A program made the position numbers and the translations under genes. Under the pieces are notes generated by a model, which saw only the letters and a list, made by a program, of their open reading frames with translations, was not told the DNA's origin and searched no databases. 64,000 nt of DNA from Acidobacteriota bacterium (lineage in GTDB: Bacteria; Acidobacteriota; Terriglobia; Acidiferrales; UBA7541). Every line of letters begins with the position of its first letter. Position 1 is the stretch's first letter. Of the stretch, positions 1 to 7,702 are shown in pieces. Where the stretch lies: positions 124,001 to 188,000 of the forward strand of contig JABCZG010000001.1 of NCBI GenBank assembly GCA_013289835.1, read 5' to 3'.

Positions 1-1
1 G

Positions 2-2089
2 CGGTCGACCAATCTTGATACGAGTAGCGTTGTTGGAACGCTGGCGTACATGGCGCCGGAACTGCTGGTGGGCAAACCTCCGGACAGCCGGACGGATATC
101 TGGTCGTTGGGTGTTCTTCTGTATGAACTTGCCGCGGGTACGCTTCCCTTTCATGGGCGCACGGGATTCGAACTGACGACGGCCATTCTTCGGGAATCGC
201 CGGCGGCGTTGCCGACGCATGTGACGCCGGGACTCCGCGCGGTGATCACGCATTGCCTGGCGAAGGAGCCGGAGAAACGGTATCAGCGGGCGAGTGAGGT
301 TCGCGCAGCTTTGGAGGCGCTGCAGTCGGACACGGGCGTAACGCAGAAAGTCGAAGCCCTAGAGGCCGAGAAATCGCGCACGGGCGTGCTGCTGGGGGCC
401 ATCGGGATTTTGGCTTTGGCAGTGATTGGGTTGCTTGTGTACGGACGCCTCGGGAAGCACGGAGGTGGCACACAGGTTGGCGGAAAGCTGAGGCTGTTCC
501 TCTCTTCGGACGACGACCTCAGCGGGCCTGCGCTTTCGCCCGATGGCAAGATGGTTGCGTACGTGCGCCAGAGCAGTGGGCGACAGGACTTGTACGTGAG
601 CCGCGTGGCGGGTGGGGAGCATGTGCGGCTGACAAATGACGACTCGCGAAAGGATACGCCGCAGTTTTCCCCCGATGGGGAAAAACTCACGTTCGTGCGG
701 TATTTGACGAATTCAGCTCAACCCGAAATCTGCGTTGTACCGGCGTTGGGCGGGCAAGCGGTGCCATTGATTCCGGATGCGGAATATCCGGCGTGGTCAC
801 CGGACGGAAATAGCCTGGCGTTTATTTTGCGAAAACAAGGTGAGCCGGAGGCATTGGCGATCTCCGGGACGGACGGCTCGAACGTTCGCGTGATCTTGAA
901 GGGTGATGATGTGTATCCGTTTTTGTCGAGCCCGGCATGGTCGCCGGATGGAGCAACTTTGACGGTGTCGCGAAGCCGCGGCGGGATGAACCGCGATATC
1001 TGGATTGTTCCGGCGCATGGTGGCGAGGGTACGCGGCTGACAAAAGATGCAGCTGGAGTGGTCAGCGATTGGCCGGTGTTTGCGCCGGATGGGCGCGGGG
1101 TGGTGCATCGGTCCAATCGCGGCGGGGCTTCCAATTTGTGGTTGCAGCCGCTGGAGTCCGACTCGCCGGTGCAGTTGACCACGGGGCCGGGACCGGACAC
1201 TTCGCCGAGCATCGCGCGGAATGGCACGATCGCATTTCTGAATTCGCGGTCTCGAAATTTGCTGCTGGTGTATTCGTTGGCGGATGGCACCAGCAAGACG
1301 CTGCTGACGGATGCGTCACGCGTGTGGGCGCCGGCGTTTTCGCCGGACGGAAAGCAAATCGCGTATTCTCGGGACGAGCCGGACGGTTCCTGGCATTTGT
1401 GGAGTTTGCCCGCCGAAGGCGGCGCGCCGCGGCAGATTACTTCGGGAAAAGTGCCGGAGATTTATCCGCGATTTTCGCCGGATGGCTCGACCGTTTATTT
1501 CAATACCTGGGGGACGGAGCCTTTGAGTATTTGGCGTGTGCCGAGCAAGGGAGGACCGCCGAAGGCTGCTACCACATCCAGCTCCGGGAGTGATGCGTAC
1601 GCCGATGTTTCGCCGGACGGGCTTTCGGTGGTTTTTACGCGCACGGAAAACAAGATTTCACATGTTTTTGTCGCGGCGACGGATGGAAGAGGCGAGCCTC
1701 GGCGCGTTTTGGATACGCCGGGGACCGTTCCGCGATGGTCGCCCGATGGCAAATGGATCAGCTTCAGCCCCAACCGCGGATTTTCCAGCGGCGTTAACGT
1801 CGTGCATGCTGACGGATCGGGGCTGAAACGGCTGACGGAGAGCGGTGGATGGGCGGTGTGGTGGCCGGATGGAGAACAAATCGGTTATCAAGTGGTGGGG
1901 GCGGACGGGAATTCGCAGATTCAGGTGCTGAATTTGAAATCAGGAGAGACGCGGACGCTTTCGAATCTGCACTTCCTGGGGACGAATTTTCCGTTTGATA
2001 TTTCGCGCGATGGAAAGTGGCTGGCGACGACCAATTTTCAGCATGTTTCGGATGAGATTTGGTTGCTGGAACCGGTGGAGAAAAAATGA
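2..2089 (+). CDS. Ser/Thr protein kinase with TolB-like PD40 propeller (5' truncated)
   Basis: The reading frame is open from base 2, so the gene begins before the window. The first visible residues hold the end of a Hanks-type kinase domain: the activation segment GTLAYMAPE and subdomain IX DIWSLGVLLYELAAG. The ATP-binding and catalytic loops lie outside the window. One membrane segment (TGVLLGAIGILALAVIGLLV) follows about 125 residues in. The rest is roughly eleven PD40/WD40-like repeats, each centred on SPDG or a close variant, predicting an extracytoplasmic TolB-like beta-propeller. This kinase-TM-propeller layout is common in acidobacteria. A signalling role is inferred; the ligand and the phosphorylated targets are unknown. 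Confidence 0.93.
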   Translation, partial: RSTNLDTSSVVGTLAYMAPELLVGKPPDSRTDIWSLGVLLYELAAGTLPFHGRTGFELTTAILRESPAALPTHVTPGLRAVITHCLAKEPEKRYQRASEVRAALEALQSDTGVTQKVEALEAEKSRTGVLLGAIGILALAVIGLLVYGRLGKHGGGTQVGGKLRLFLSSDDDLSGPALSPDGKMVAYVRQSSGRQDLYVSRVAGGEHVRLTNDDSRKDTPQFSPDGEKLTFVRYLTNSAQPEICVVPALGGQAVPLIPDAEYPAWSPDGNSLAFILRKQGEPEALAISGTDGSNVRVILKGDDVYPFLSSPAWSPDGATLTVSRSRGGMNRDIWIVPAHGGEGTRLTKDAAGVVSDWPVFAPDGRGVVHRSNRGGASNLWLQPLESDSPVQLTTGPGPDTSPSIARNGTIAFLNSRSRNLLLVYSLADGTSKTLLTDASRVWAPAFSPDGKQIAYSRDEPDGSWHLWSLPAEGGAPRQITSGKVPEIYPRFSPDGSTVYFNTWGTEPLSIWRVPSKGGPPKAATTSSSGSDAYADVSPDGLSVVFTRTENKISHVFVAATDGRGEPRRVLDTPGTVPRWSPDGKWISFSPNRGFSSGVNVVHADGSGLKRLTESGGWAVWWPDGEQIGYQVVGADGNSQIQVLNLKSGETRTLSNLHFLGTNFPFDISRDGKWLATTNFQHVSDEIWLLEPVEKK

Positions 2090-2111
2090 GGGCTGCAACT
2101 TTTGTTGAACG

Positions 2112-4541
2112 CTAGATAGCGGTCTTGCGCAGGCGAAGGGCGTTGGCGATGACGGAGACGGAGCTGAAGCTCATGGCCGCGCTGGCCAGCATGGGGCTTA
2201 ATGTCCAGCCGAAGAGTTTGTAGAACACGCCTGCGGCAATAGGAATGCCAATGGCGTTGTAGAGAAAGGCGAAGGCAAGATTCTGTTTGATGTTGCGAAT
2301 GGCGGCGCGGCTGAGTTTTCGCGCGCGGACGATTCCGCGAAGATCGCCTTTCACGAGGGTGATGCCGGCGTTTTCGATGGCCACGTCGGTGCCGGTGCCC
2401 ATGGCGATGCCAACGTCAGCGGCGGCGAGGGCGGGGGCGTCGTTGATGCCGTCGCCGGCCATCGCAACGATGCGGCCTTCGCTTTTCAACCGTTTCACGG
2501 CTTCGGCTTTTTGTTCGGGCAGGACATCCCCTTCGACTTCTTTGATTCCCAGTTTGTCGGCGATGACCTTCGCCGCGTCCTTCCGGTCACCTGTGAGGAT
2601 TACAATGCGGAGGCCTTCCTTCTGGAGGGCGCGGATGGCTTCTGGCGTGGACTCCTTCATGTAGTCGGCCAAGCCAATTACGCCTGCGAGTTTTTCTCTG
2701 ACGGCGACGAGAACAAGGGAGACTCCGGCAGTCCCGTCCACTCCTAGTCCCCCGCTGAGACGGTTCGCGCCCGGCGGCGCATGTACTCCACGATCTTGCA
2801 AAAACTTCGATGTTCCCACAGCGACGTTGTCGCCAAGAACGCGTCCTTCTGCTCCGCCGCCGGGACTCGCATGGAACTCAGACACCTCTGCCAACTGGAG
2901 CCCTTTTTCTCGAGTCGCGTCTACGATGGCGCGCGCCAGGGGATGCTCGCTGGCACTCTCCACACTCCCTGCCAGCACTAGCAATTCGTCCTGCGTGAAC
3001 TCACCGCCTTCGAAAACACTCACGGAGAGCACTCGGGGCCTGCCTTCGGTGAGCGTGCCGGTTTTGTCGACGACGAGAGTGTCTACCCTGGCGAGCGTTT
3101 CGAGCGCTTCGGCGTTGCGGACGAGCACGCCGGTGTGGGCGCCGCGGCCGACGGCGACCATGATGGACATGGGTGTGGCGAGGCCGAGGGCGCAGGGGCA
3201 GGCGATGATCAGGACGGCGACTGCGGCAACCAATCCGTGCGCCAGACGCGGCTCCGGGCCGAAAAAGGCCCAGCCGAAAAATGCGAGAATGGCGGCGACT
3301 ATGACGGCGGGGACAAAGTAGGCGGCGACTTTATCGGCGAGGCGCTGCATGGGGGCGCGGCTGCGCTGGGCTTCGCTGACGAGCTTGACGATTTGGGCGA
3401 GCATGGTTTCGCTGCCGACGCGTTCCGCTTCCATGATGAAGCTGCCGCTGGTATTGAGCGTGCCGCCGGTGACTTTGTCGGCGGGGGATTTTTCGACGGG
3501 CATCGGTTCGCCGGAGACCATGGACTCATCTAGGGCGCTGGCGCCCTCGCGGATCACTCCGTCAACGGGGACACGTTCGCCGGGGCGGACGCGCAAGCGA
3601 TCGCCGCGCTTCACTTGATCGAGTGCGACATCTTTTTCGGAGTTGTCCGCCGCAAGCAGATGGGCTTGCTGCGGTACGAGATTCAAAAGCGCGCGAATGG
3701 CGCCGCTCGTGCGTTGACGCGCGCGCAGTTCCAGAACCTGCCCCAGGAGGACGAGTGTGGTGATGACGGCGGCGGCTTCGAAATAGACGGGGACGGCACC
3801 GTCCATTCCGCGAAACGACGGCGGGAAGATTTGCGGGAAGAATGTCGCAGCAAGACTGTCGAGATAGGCCGCGCCCGTGCCGAGGCCGATGAGCGTGAAC
3901 ATGTTGGGACTGCGAAGAACGAGCGAAGACCAGAAGCGTTGAAAGAACGGCCAGCCGCCCCAAAGGACTACCGGAGTAGCGAGGAGGAATTCGATTCCGT
4001 TGCGAGTATTCGGGGCGAGATGGAGGCCGAGCGATTCGCCGAACATGGAGAGTAGCAGCAGGGGCAACGACAGTGCGGCGCTAATCAAGAAGCGCAGGCG
4101 CATGGAGTCGTATTCGGGATCGGCTTCTACTTCGGCGAGTACATCCATTGGTTCGAGGGCCATTCCACAGATTGGGCAGGTGCCGGGGCCGAGCCGCACA
4201 ATTTCCGGATGCATCGGGCAGGTGTAGCGCGTGGCCTTTTTTACTGGCGCGGTCGCGTCCGCGGAGCTGGGTGCGACGGACTGTGCATGCTCCTCCGCGA
4301 GCTGGGATGAAGCGTGGCCATGCTCCATCCTCGCGGCGCCTGGCGCGGCGAGAAACTTCGCTGGCTCCTTTGAAAAACGTTCAGCACAGCGCGTCGAGCA
4401 AAAATAATACGTCTTTCCGGCGTGCTCGACCTTGCCCGCGGCCTTGCTCGGGTCAATCGTCATCCCGCACACGGGATCCCTTTGCTTTGGCGCTGCGTTC
4501 AAGATCGGCAGCGACGTGCCGCCTGCGTTATGCGAACTCAT
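2112..4541 (-). CDS. copA: Copper-exporting P1B-type ATPase with N-terminal YHS domain
   Basis: An 809-residue heavy-metal P-type ATPase that should pump Cu(I) out of the cytoplasm. The N terminus has no CxxC HMA domain. It carries a YHS/TRASH-like domain (RDPVCGM at 21-27, FCSTRC at 47-52) and a second Cys cluster (YTCPMHPE...CPICGM, 107-127). The membrane metal site is CPC at 448-450, the phosphorylated aspartate is D492 in DKTGTLTEG, the HP motif is at 533-534 and GDGIND at 696-701. A strong AAAAGGAG site lies eight bases before the ATG. It follows csoR by 28 bases on the same strand, so the two are likely co-transcribed and copper-induced. Confidence 0.95.
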   Translation of the reverse strand: MSSHNAGGTSLPILNAAPKQRDPVCGMTIDPSKAAGKVEHAGKTYYFCSTRCAERFSKEPAKFLAAPGAARMEHGHASSQLAEEHAQSVAPSSADATAPVKKATRYTCPMHPEIVRLGPGTCPICGMALEPMDVLAEVEADPEYDSMRLRFLISAALSLPLLLLSMFGESLGLHLAPNTRNGIEFLLATPVVLWGGWPFFQRFWSSLVLRSPNMFTLIGLGTGAAYLDSLAATFFPQIFPPSFRGMDGAVPVYFEAAAVITTLVLLGQVLELRARQRTSGAIRALLNLVPQQAHLLAADNSEKDVALDQVKRGDRLRVRPGERVPVDGVIREGASALDESMVSGEPMPVEKSPADKVTGGTLNTSGSFIMEAERVGSETMLAQIVKLVSEAQRSRAPMQRLADKVAAYFVPAVIVAAILAFFGWAFFGPEPRLAHGLVAAVAVLIIACPCALGLATPMSIMVAVGRGAHTGVLVRNAEALETLARVDTLVVDKTGTLTEGRPRVLSVSVFEGGEFTQDELLVLAGSVESASEHPLARAIVDATREKGLQLAEVSEFHASPGGGAEGRVLGDNVAVGTSKFLQDRGVHAPPGANRLSGGLGVDGTAGVSLVLVAVREKLAGVIGLADYMKESTPEAIRALQKEGLRIVILTGDRKDAAKVIADKLGIKEVEGDVLPEQKAEAVKRLKSEGRIVAMAGDGINDAPALAAADVGIAMGTGTDVAIENAGITLVKGDLRGIVRARKLSRAAIRNIKQNLAFAFLYNAIGIPIAAGVFYKLFGWTLSPMLASAAMSFSSVSVIANALRLRKTAI

Positions 4542-4569
4542 TTGGAAGACTCCTTTTGATTTGCTATCG

Positions 4570-4956
4570 CTAGCGGAGATGCCTGTAGATCAGTTCGAGC
4601 AGCTCTTCGTACATGGCTTCGGTTTCTTGCTTCTTGCCGCTGCGCAGGGCTTTGGCGGCGCAATGGTGTAAGTGATTCTTCATCAGGTTGCGCGCGACGC
4701 CGCGCAGGGCTTCCTGGACGGAGGCGACCTGGGTGATGACGTCGGCGCAATAGCGGTCGTCTTCGACCATTTTCTGGAGGCCGCGGACCTGGCCTTCGAT
4801 GCGGCGAAGGCGCTTGCGATTGGCTTCTTTGAGTGTGGGATCCACGCCGGAAGCTTTGCGCCCGGCCGCGCCGGTTTCGCACGCGCAATTCGCGATGGAA
4901 GTGTGCCCTTCCCCGGCCCTCGGAGTTGAACTCGACCTTTTTGTCCCGGCCATCAT
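4570..4956 (-). CDS. csoR: CsoR-family copper-sensing repressor
   Basis: A 128-residue DUF156 (CsoR/RcnR/FrmR) repressor. These all-helical oligomers bind GC-tract operators and release DNA when metal binds. The Cu(I) ligand pattern of true CsoR proteins is present: Cys70 (DRYCADV), then His95 and Cys99 in NHLHHC. A basic stretch ([14 protein letters not shown]) precedes it. An unusual 40-residue N-terminal extension holds two further cysteines (C24, C26). The tandem ATG start sits directly after the AGAGGGTATC leader. Its position upstream of copA and next to a C-tract operator argues for autoregulated copper efflux. Specificity for copper over nickel is inferred from the ligands and neighbour. 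Confidence 0.9.
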   Translation of the reverse strand: MMAGTKRSSSTPRAGEGHTSIANCACETGAAGRKASGVDPTLKEANRKRLRRIEGQVRGLQKMVEDDRYCADVITQVASVQEALRGVARNLMKNHLHHCAAKALRSGKKQETEAMYEELLELIYRHLR

Positions 4957-4957
4957 G

Positions 4958-5003
4958 ATACCCTCTATCCCTATGTATACCCCATCCCCCTATTTGATGT
5001 CAA
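4958..5003 (-). promoter_or_regulatory. csoR-copA promoter with tandem C-tract operators
   Basis: Reading leftward there is a perfect -35 TTGACA (5003-4998), an 18-base spacer, and a -10 TATACA (4979-4974). Two 17-base direct repeats lie here: ATACCCCATCCCCCTAT at 4977-4993, inside the promoter spacer, and ATACCCTCTATCCCTAT at 4958-4974, just past the -10 and up to the start codon. G/C tracts flanked by AT-rich ends are the known type of site for CsoR/RcnR proteins. The arrangement predicts repression by blocking polymerase until copper is bound. Assignment to CsoR is inference. Confidence 0.72.
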
Positions 5004-5046
5004 ATCGAGCGAAAACCATATCGGGACGACCTGACGGGAGCACTGG

Positions 5047-5052
5047 TATAAT
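5047..5052 (+). promoter_or_regulatory. -10 box of the divergent small gene (near-leaderless)
   Basis: A perfect TATAAT lies only six bases before the ATG at 5059, so transcription should begin at or next to the start codon. No good -35 is seen at the usual distance (GGACGA at 17 bases). There is no ribosome-binding site in the short gap, consistent with a leaderless message. Confidence 0.55.
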
Positions 5053-5058
5053 AGCCGC

Positions 5059-5295
5059 ATGACACTTGTCGAAATCACCTACGAATTGCAATCCCAGCTA
5101 ACGCAAGACCAGCTGCGCCATCTCGGCGAATTTGCGAACACCTACGGCTTACGGAGCTTCCACGTAGACGAAGCAAAGAACCAGCTGTCGTTCGAATATG
5201 ACGCGTCGCGATTGCGCGAGACGCAGGTGGAACACGTCCTGGCACATGCGCGCATTGCAGTGACACGCAGAGTCAATTCGGCAGGTTGGATTTAG
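5059..5295 (+). CDS. Small HMA-like (ferredoxin-fold) protein lacking the CxxC motif
   Basis: A 78-residue protein divergent from csoR-copA. Its hydrophobic pattern (LVEITYEL, helix, LRSFHVDEA, LSFEYDAS, helix, ARIAVTRRV) fits the beta-alpha-beta-beta-alpha-beta order of heavy-metal-associated domains, but it contains no cysteine and so cannot bind Cu(I) through CxxC. His41 is the only obvious candidate ligand in the strand region. Translation probably starts at the very 5' end of the message. Its place beside the copper operon suggests a link to metal handling, which is inference only. It is not a family I can name with certainty. Confidence 0.6.
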   Translation: MTLVEITYELQSQLTQDQLRHLGEFANTYGLRSFHVDEAKNQLSFEYDASRLRETQVEHVLAHARIAVTRRVNSAGWI

Positions 5296-5320
5296 AGATC
5301 AGGGTGGCGGAATAGAGAAG

Positions 5321-5358
5321 GAAAAAAAGTGGGGCTCCCGCTTGGGACCGGGAGCCCC
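5321..5358 (-). terminator. Intrinsic terminator (leftward)
   Basis: A perfect 10-bp stem, GGGGCTCCCG (5331-5340) with CGGGAGCCCC (5349-5358), has an 8-base loop. Reading leftward it is followed by ACTTTTTTTC (5330-5321). The T-run exists only on the minus strand, so it ends a leftward transcript rather than the rightward gene that stops at 5295. Confidence 0.8.
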
Positions 5359-5595
5359 TGAAGGCGCGTTCCATTGCTGGCGTCGTTTTCACACCAGCGC
5401 GTGGGGTCATCCATCCTAGCTTCCCTCTCAGAGGCAGGTGGGAACGATCTGCAAAAAGTGACAAGCAAGCCCCTTCCCCCTCGCTTGTCTCTCTCTACAT
5501 CTCGTCATTTGAAACGCGCCTACGTGGTCCCTTAATGCACGGACTGCGCCAATCCCTCTTTTCTGCTGGTGGCGCATAAGTGGCCTCTTATGTTT
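5321..5595 (-). ncRNA. Candidate structured RNA ending in an intrinsic terminator
   Basis: The stretch between the HMA-like gene and the next gene lacks a convincing CDS but is rich in exact complementarity when read leftward. The helices are CATAAG/CTTATG (5575-5580 with 5587-5592), TGCGCCA/TGGCGCA (5545-5551 with 5570-5576), a long-range GGCGCGTT/AACGCGCC (5513-5520 with 5363-5370), GACAAGC/GCTTGTC (5460-5466 with 5483-5489), and an 8-bp stem with one G-U (5376-5383 with 5391-5398). It ends in a 10-bp GC stem followed by a T-run. I could not match it to tmRNA, RNase P or SRP RNA; a divergent 6S RNA or a clade-specific RNA is possible. The 5' end is unknown, and 5596-5800 shows only a weak CAATTC/GAATTG stem. 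Confidence 0.5.
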
Positions 5596-5800
5596 GCTTT
5601 GAGAATCTTGAGCCAAGGGCTGTCTGCCCCAAATCCGGCCTCTCGATTCAATTCGGGACGGGCTTAAATCTGAATTGGGCTGCGCCCTCTTTTTTTGGCG
5701 CTTTGTGAGCTCCCGTGGGTTGGTTACAGGACCCTGGTAATAGATTTCCCGGCCTTGGGGAACTATCGGTTTTTTCCCGGAACTCCCACAGAATAGAGTG

Positions 5801-6139
5801 ATGCTACGGGTATTCTCTAGCGCGATTCTAAATCGACTTCCTACCCGCAGATTCCTTTACTCCGGCATTGTTCTCCTCGCGTGCTCGATTCCACTGTTCG
5901 CGGATACGTCCGCGCTACTGCGCAGAGTTACGGCGGGTGGATGCTACTGCCATTGTGCGGAAGCGCATCTTCGGGCCGGATGCGTGAAACTCTGCGATTC
6001 GAAGAAATACGCGCAACGCGCATGGGCGACGAAGTGCGCCAAACCGCACATGCAAACGCCGGACAAGGATTCGAACGCAGGGCCGCGATTCCCGCATCCG
6101 GGCCGCGCGGAACACGCAGAAGTCCAAGAGCAGTTCTAA
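5801..6139 (+). CDS. Small exported Cys-rich protein, unknown function
   Basis: About 112 residues. The N terminus has arginines and a hydrophobic core (FLYSGIVLLACSIPLFA) ending in a plausible signal-peptidase site near SIPLFADT. The mature part begins with a Cys-dense patch (GGCYCHCAEAHLRAGCVKLC) and later has another Cys (TKCAKPH), followed by a polar Pro-rich tail. GTG at 5798 is an alternative start. The last codons run into the AGTTCTAAG repeat tract. I do not recognise the family; the pattern suggests a disulfide-stabilised or metal-binding extracytoplasmic protein. Confidence 0.55.
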   Translation: MLRVFSSAILNRLPTRRFLYSGIVLLACSIPLFADTSALLRRVTAGGCYCHCAEAHLRAGCVKLCDSKKYAQRAWATKCAKPHMQTPDKDSNAGPRFPHPGRAEHAEVQEQF

Positions 6140-6333
6140 GTTCTAAGTTCTTAGTTGTAAGTTCTTAGTTGTAAGTTCTTAGATCTCAATTCTCGATACT
6201 TGATACTTGGCGGTCAGTTCTCAGGTGTCAGCTCTCCACGCTCAGTTCTAACTTTGCTGTCAGAGGCGCAGAGGCTGCGCGGAGCGCGGGCAGTCCTAAG
6301 ATATCTTTCACAGTTGTCAGTGGTCAGTAAGAA
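6131..6333. repeat. AGTTCTTAGT-type short tandem tract
   Basis: 6131-6182 is a run of near-identical 7- and 14-base units (AGTTCTTAGTTGTA) repeated three to four times. Degenerate relatives follow at 6213-6262 (CAGTTCTCAGGTGTCAGCTC) and 6309-6332 (CAGTTGTCAGTGGTCAG). There is no coding potential across it. The same type of sequence recurs near 36.6, 39.5 and 39.9 kb. Confidence 0.7.
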
Positions 6334-6350
6334 GGTGGCCGGTCCACAGA

Positions 6351-7538
6351 TTAGTCTGCGTCGGCCGCGACTGTTGCGGGTTGTCTGGAACGGGATGCTT
6401 CCGAGGCTTCGCCCAGGAGTTTCGCGAGAATTTCGGGGATTTCGAAGATGGCACGATTGTTTTGTGCTGCTACGTTTTTGCGGAATTCGGCGAGCGTGGC
6501 GGGATCGAGCATTTGCCGGGCGCCTAACACAACGTCTCGAAAGCTTTTCAACACAACGCCGACGCGTTTTTCCTGGACCCATTGGGCGTTATAGCGCTCT
6601 TGTGGCAGCGTCCACACATTGCATTCAATTAGCACAGGGAGTTTGCGCACCATGGCTTCGGCGATGCTGCCCGGGCCGGGCTTGCCGATCAGGAAATCGG
6701 CGGCGCGCATCAGTTTGTGCACTTCCTTGGTGAATCCGACGATGTGCACGGGCATTTTCCACTGGCGGGCTTGGAGCTTGGCGGCAAGCTCCTCATTGCG
6801 ACCGCAGATCAAAATGAGTTGAAGCGGGAGATCGGCGGCGTCCAATTGCTCGGTAATGTCGTACATGATTTTTGAGCCGTGCCCGCCGAAGAGGACGATG
6901 GCCGTCGGCAGGTCTGGCTGCAAACCCATTTCTTTTCGCAATTCTATGGGATTGGAATTGTCGGTAACGTAGAAATCCGGGCGCAAGATCATTCCTGACG
7001 TCAGGAAGACGTGCGCGTCGTCGTGGCCCATGGCGCGCGCCTGCTCGGCGGCCTTTTCCGTGCCGGCAATAACGTATTGCTCCTTGATTGGCTCAATCCA
7101 AAATCGTGGCGGAAAATCGGCCAGGTCAGTGATGAGGGTGACGAACGGGCGACCGGGATAGACTTTGGTCCAACTCTCGCAGATCTGTCGGTTGAAGTGC
7201 GGAATGACGGAGACGAGAAGGTCGGCTGGGTGCTCCCGCCAGAACCCCTCGAGCAGCCTGACCAATGGACCGTTGAATAGCCGGATGGTAGCCTGCAGGA
7301 CGCGCAGAAGGTAGGTGCTGCCCAAGGTCCAGCCATTCTGGAGCATAATGTTGTACTGCTGCTGGATGCGGATGCCGGTTAGCTTGCGGAGGACATCCAA
7401 GCGGTCGGTCAAGTCCTGAAACTGGATCAATTCGACCTGCCAGTCGCGATGTTGTTGGCTGATTACCGTCTGCAAGGCGACGGCGGCGTTACGGTGTCCC
7501 CCTCCCCCATCATGGAAGACGACGTGGACTTTTTTCAT
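6351..7538 (-). CDS. GT28-family glycosyltransferase (MGDG synthase/UgtP-like)
   Basis: About 395 residues from the ATG at 7538; GTG 18 bases upstream is in frame. The N terminus has the glycine-rich acceptor loop HDGGGGH (9-15) and the acceptor-domain pattern of diacylglycerol glucosyl/galactosyltransferases. The C-terminal half has the MurG-like donor site, with VLFGGHGSK and RAADFLIGKPGPGSIAEAM. Members use UDP-sugars at the inner membrane to glycosylate diacylglycerol. Nearby PHP and PAP2 phosphatases fit lipid work but prove nothing. The acceptor and sugar are not readable from sequence. Confidence 0.82.
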   Translation of the reverse strand: MKKVHVVFHDGGGGHRNAAVALQTVISQQHRDWQVELIQFQDLTDRLDVLRKLTGIRIQQQYNIMLQNGWTLGSTYLLRVLQATIRLFNGPLVRLLEGFWREHPADLLVSVIPHFNRQICESWTKVYPGRPFVTLITDLADFPPRFWIEPIKEQYVIAGTEKAAEQARAMGHDDAHVFLTSGMILRPDFYVTDNSNPIELRKEMGLQPDLPTAIVLFGGHGSKIMYDITEQLDAADLPLQLILICGRNEELAAKLQARQWKMPVHIVGFTKEVHKLMRAADFLIGKPGPGSIAEAMVRKLPVLIECNVWTLPQERYNAQWVQEKRVGVVLKSFRDVVLGARQMLDPATLAEFRKNVAAQNNRAIFEIPEILAKLLGEASEASRSRQPATVAADAD

Positions 7539-7702
7539 CGGGGCTGATTGTGCCACACGTTATAGTGGTCTGAACAGAGCACACACCATGCCATGTGGAT
7601 AAGTTTGTAACCCACGCGTGTTCAATAAGTTCCATGGGCACATTTACGTAGAATTCGCGACCTCTTCACAGGCTGTTCATATCCGTGGCTCACAATTGCA
7701 CC

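Noticed and set aside
5428..5616. 62-codon leftward frame in the structured RNA region
   Set aside because: No family features, composition follows the RNA hairpins, and no ribosome site.
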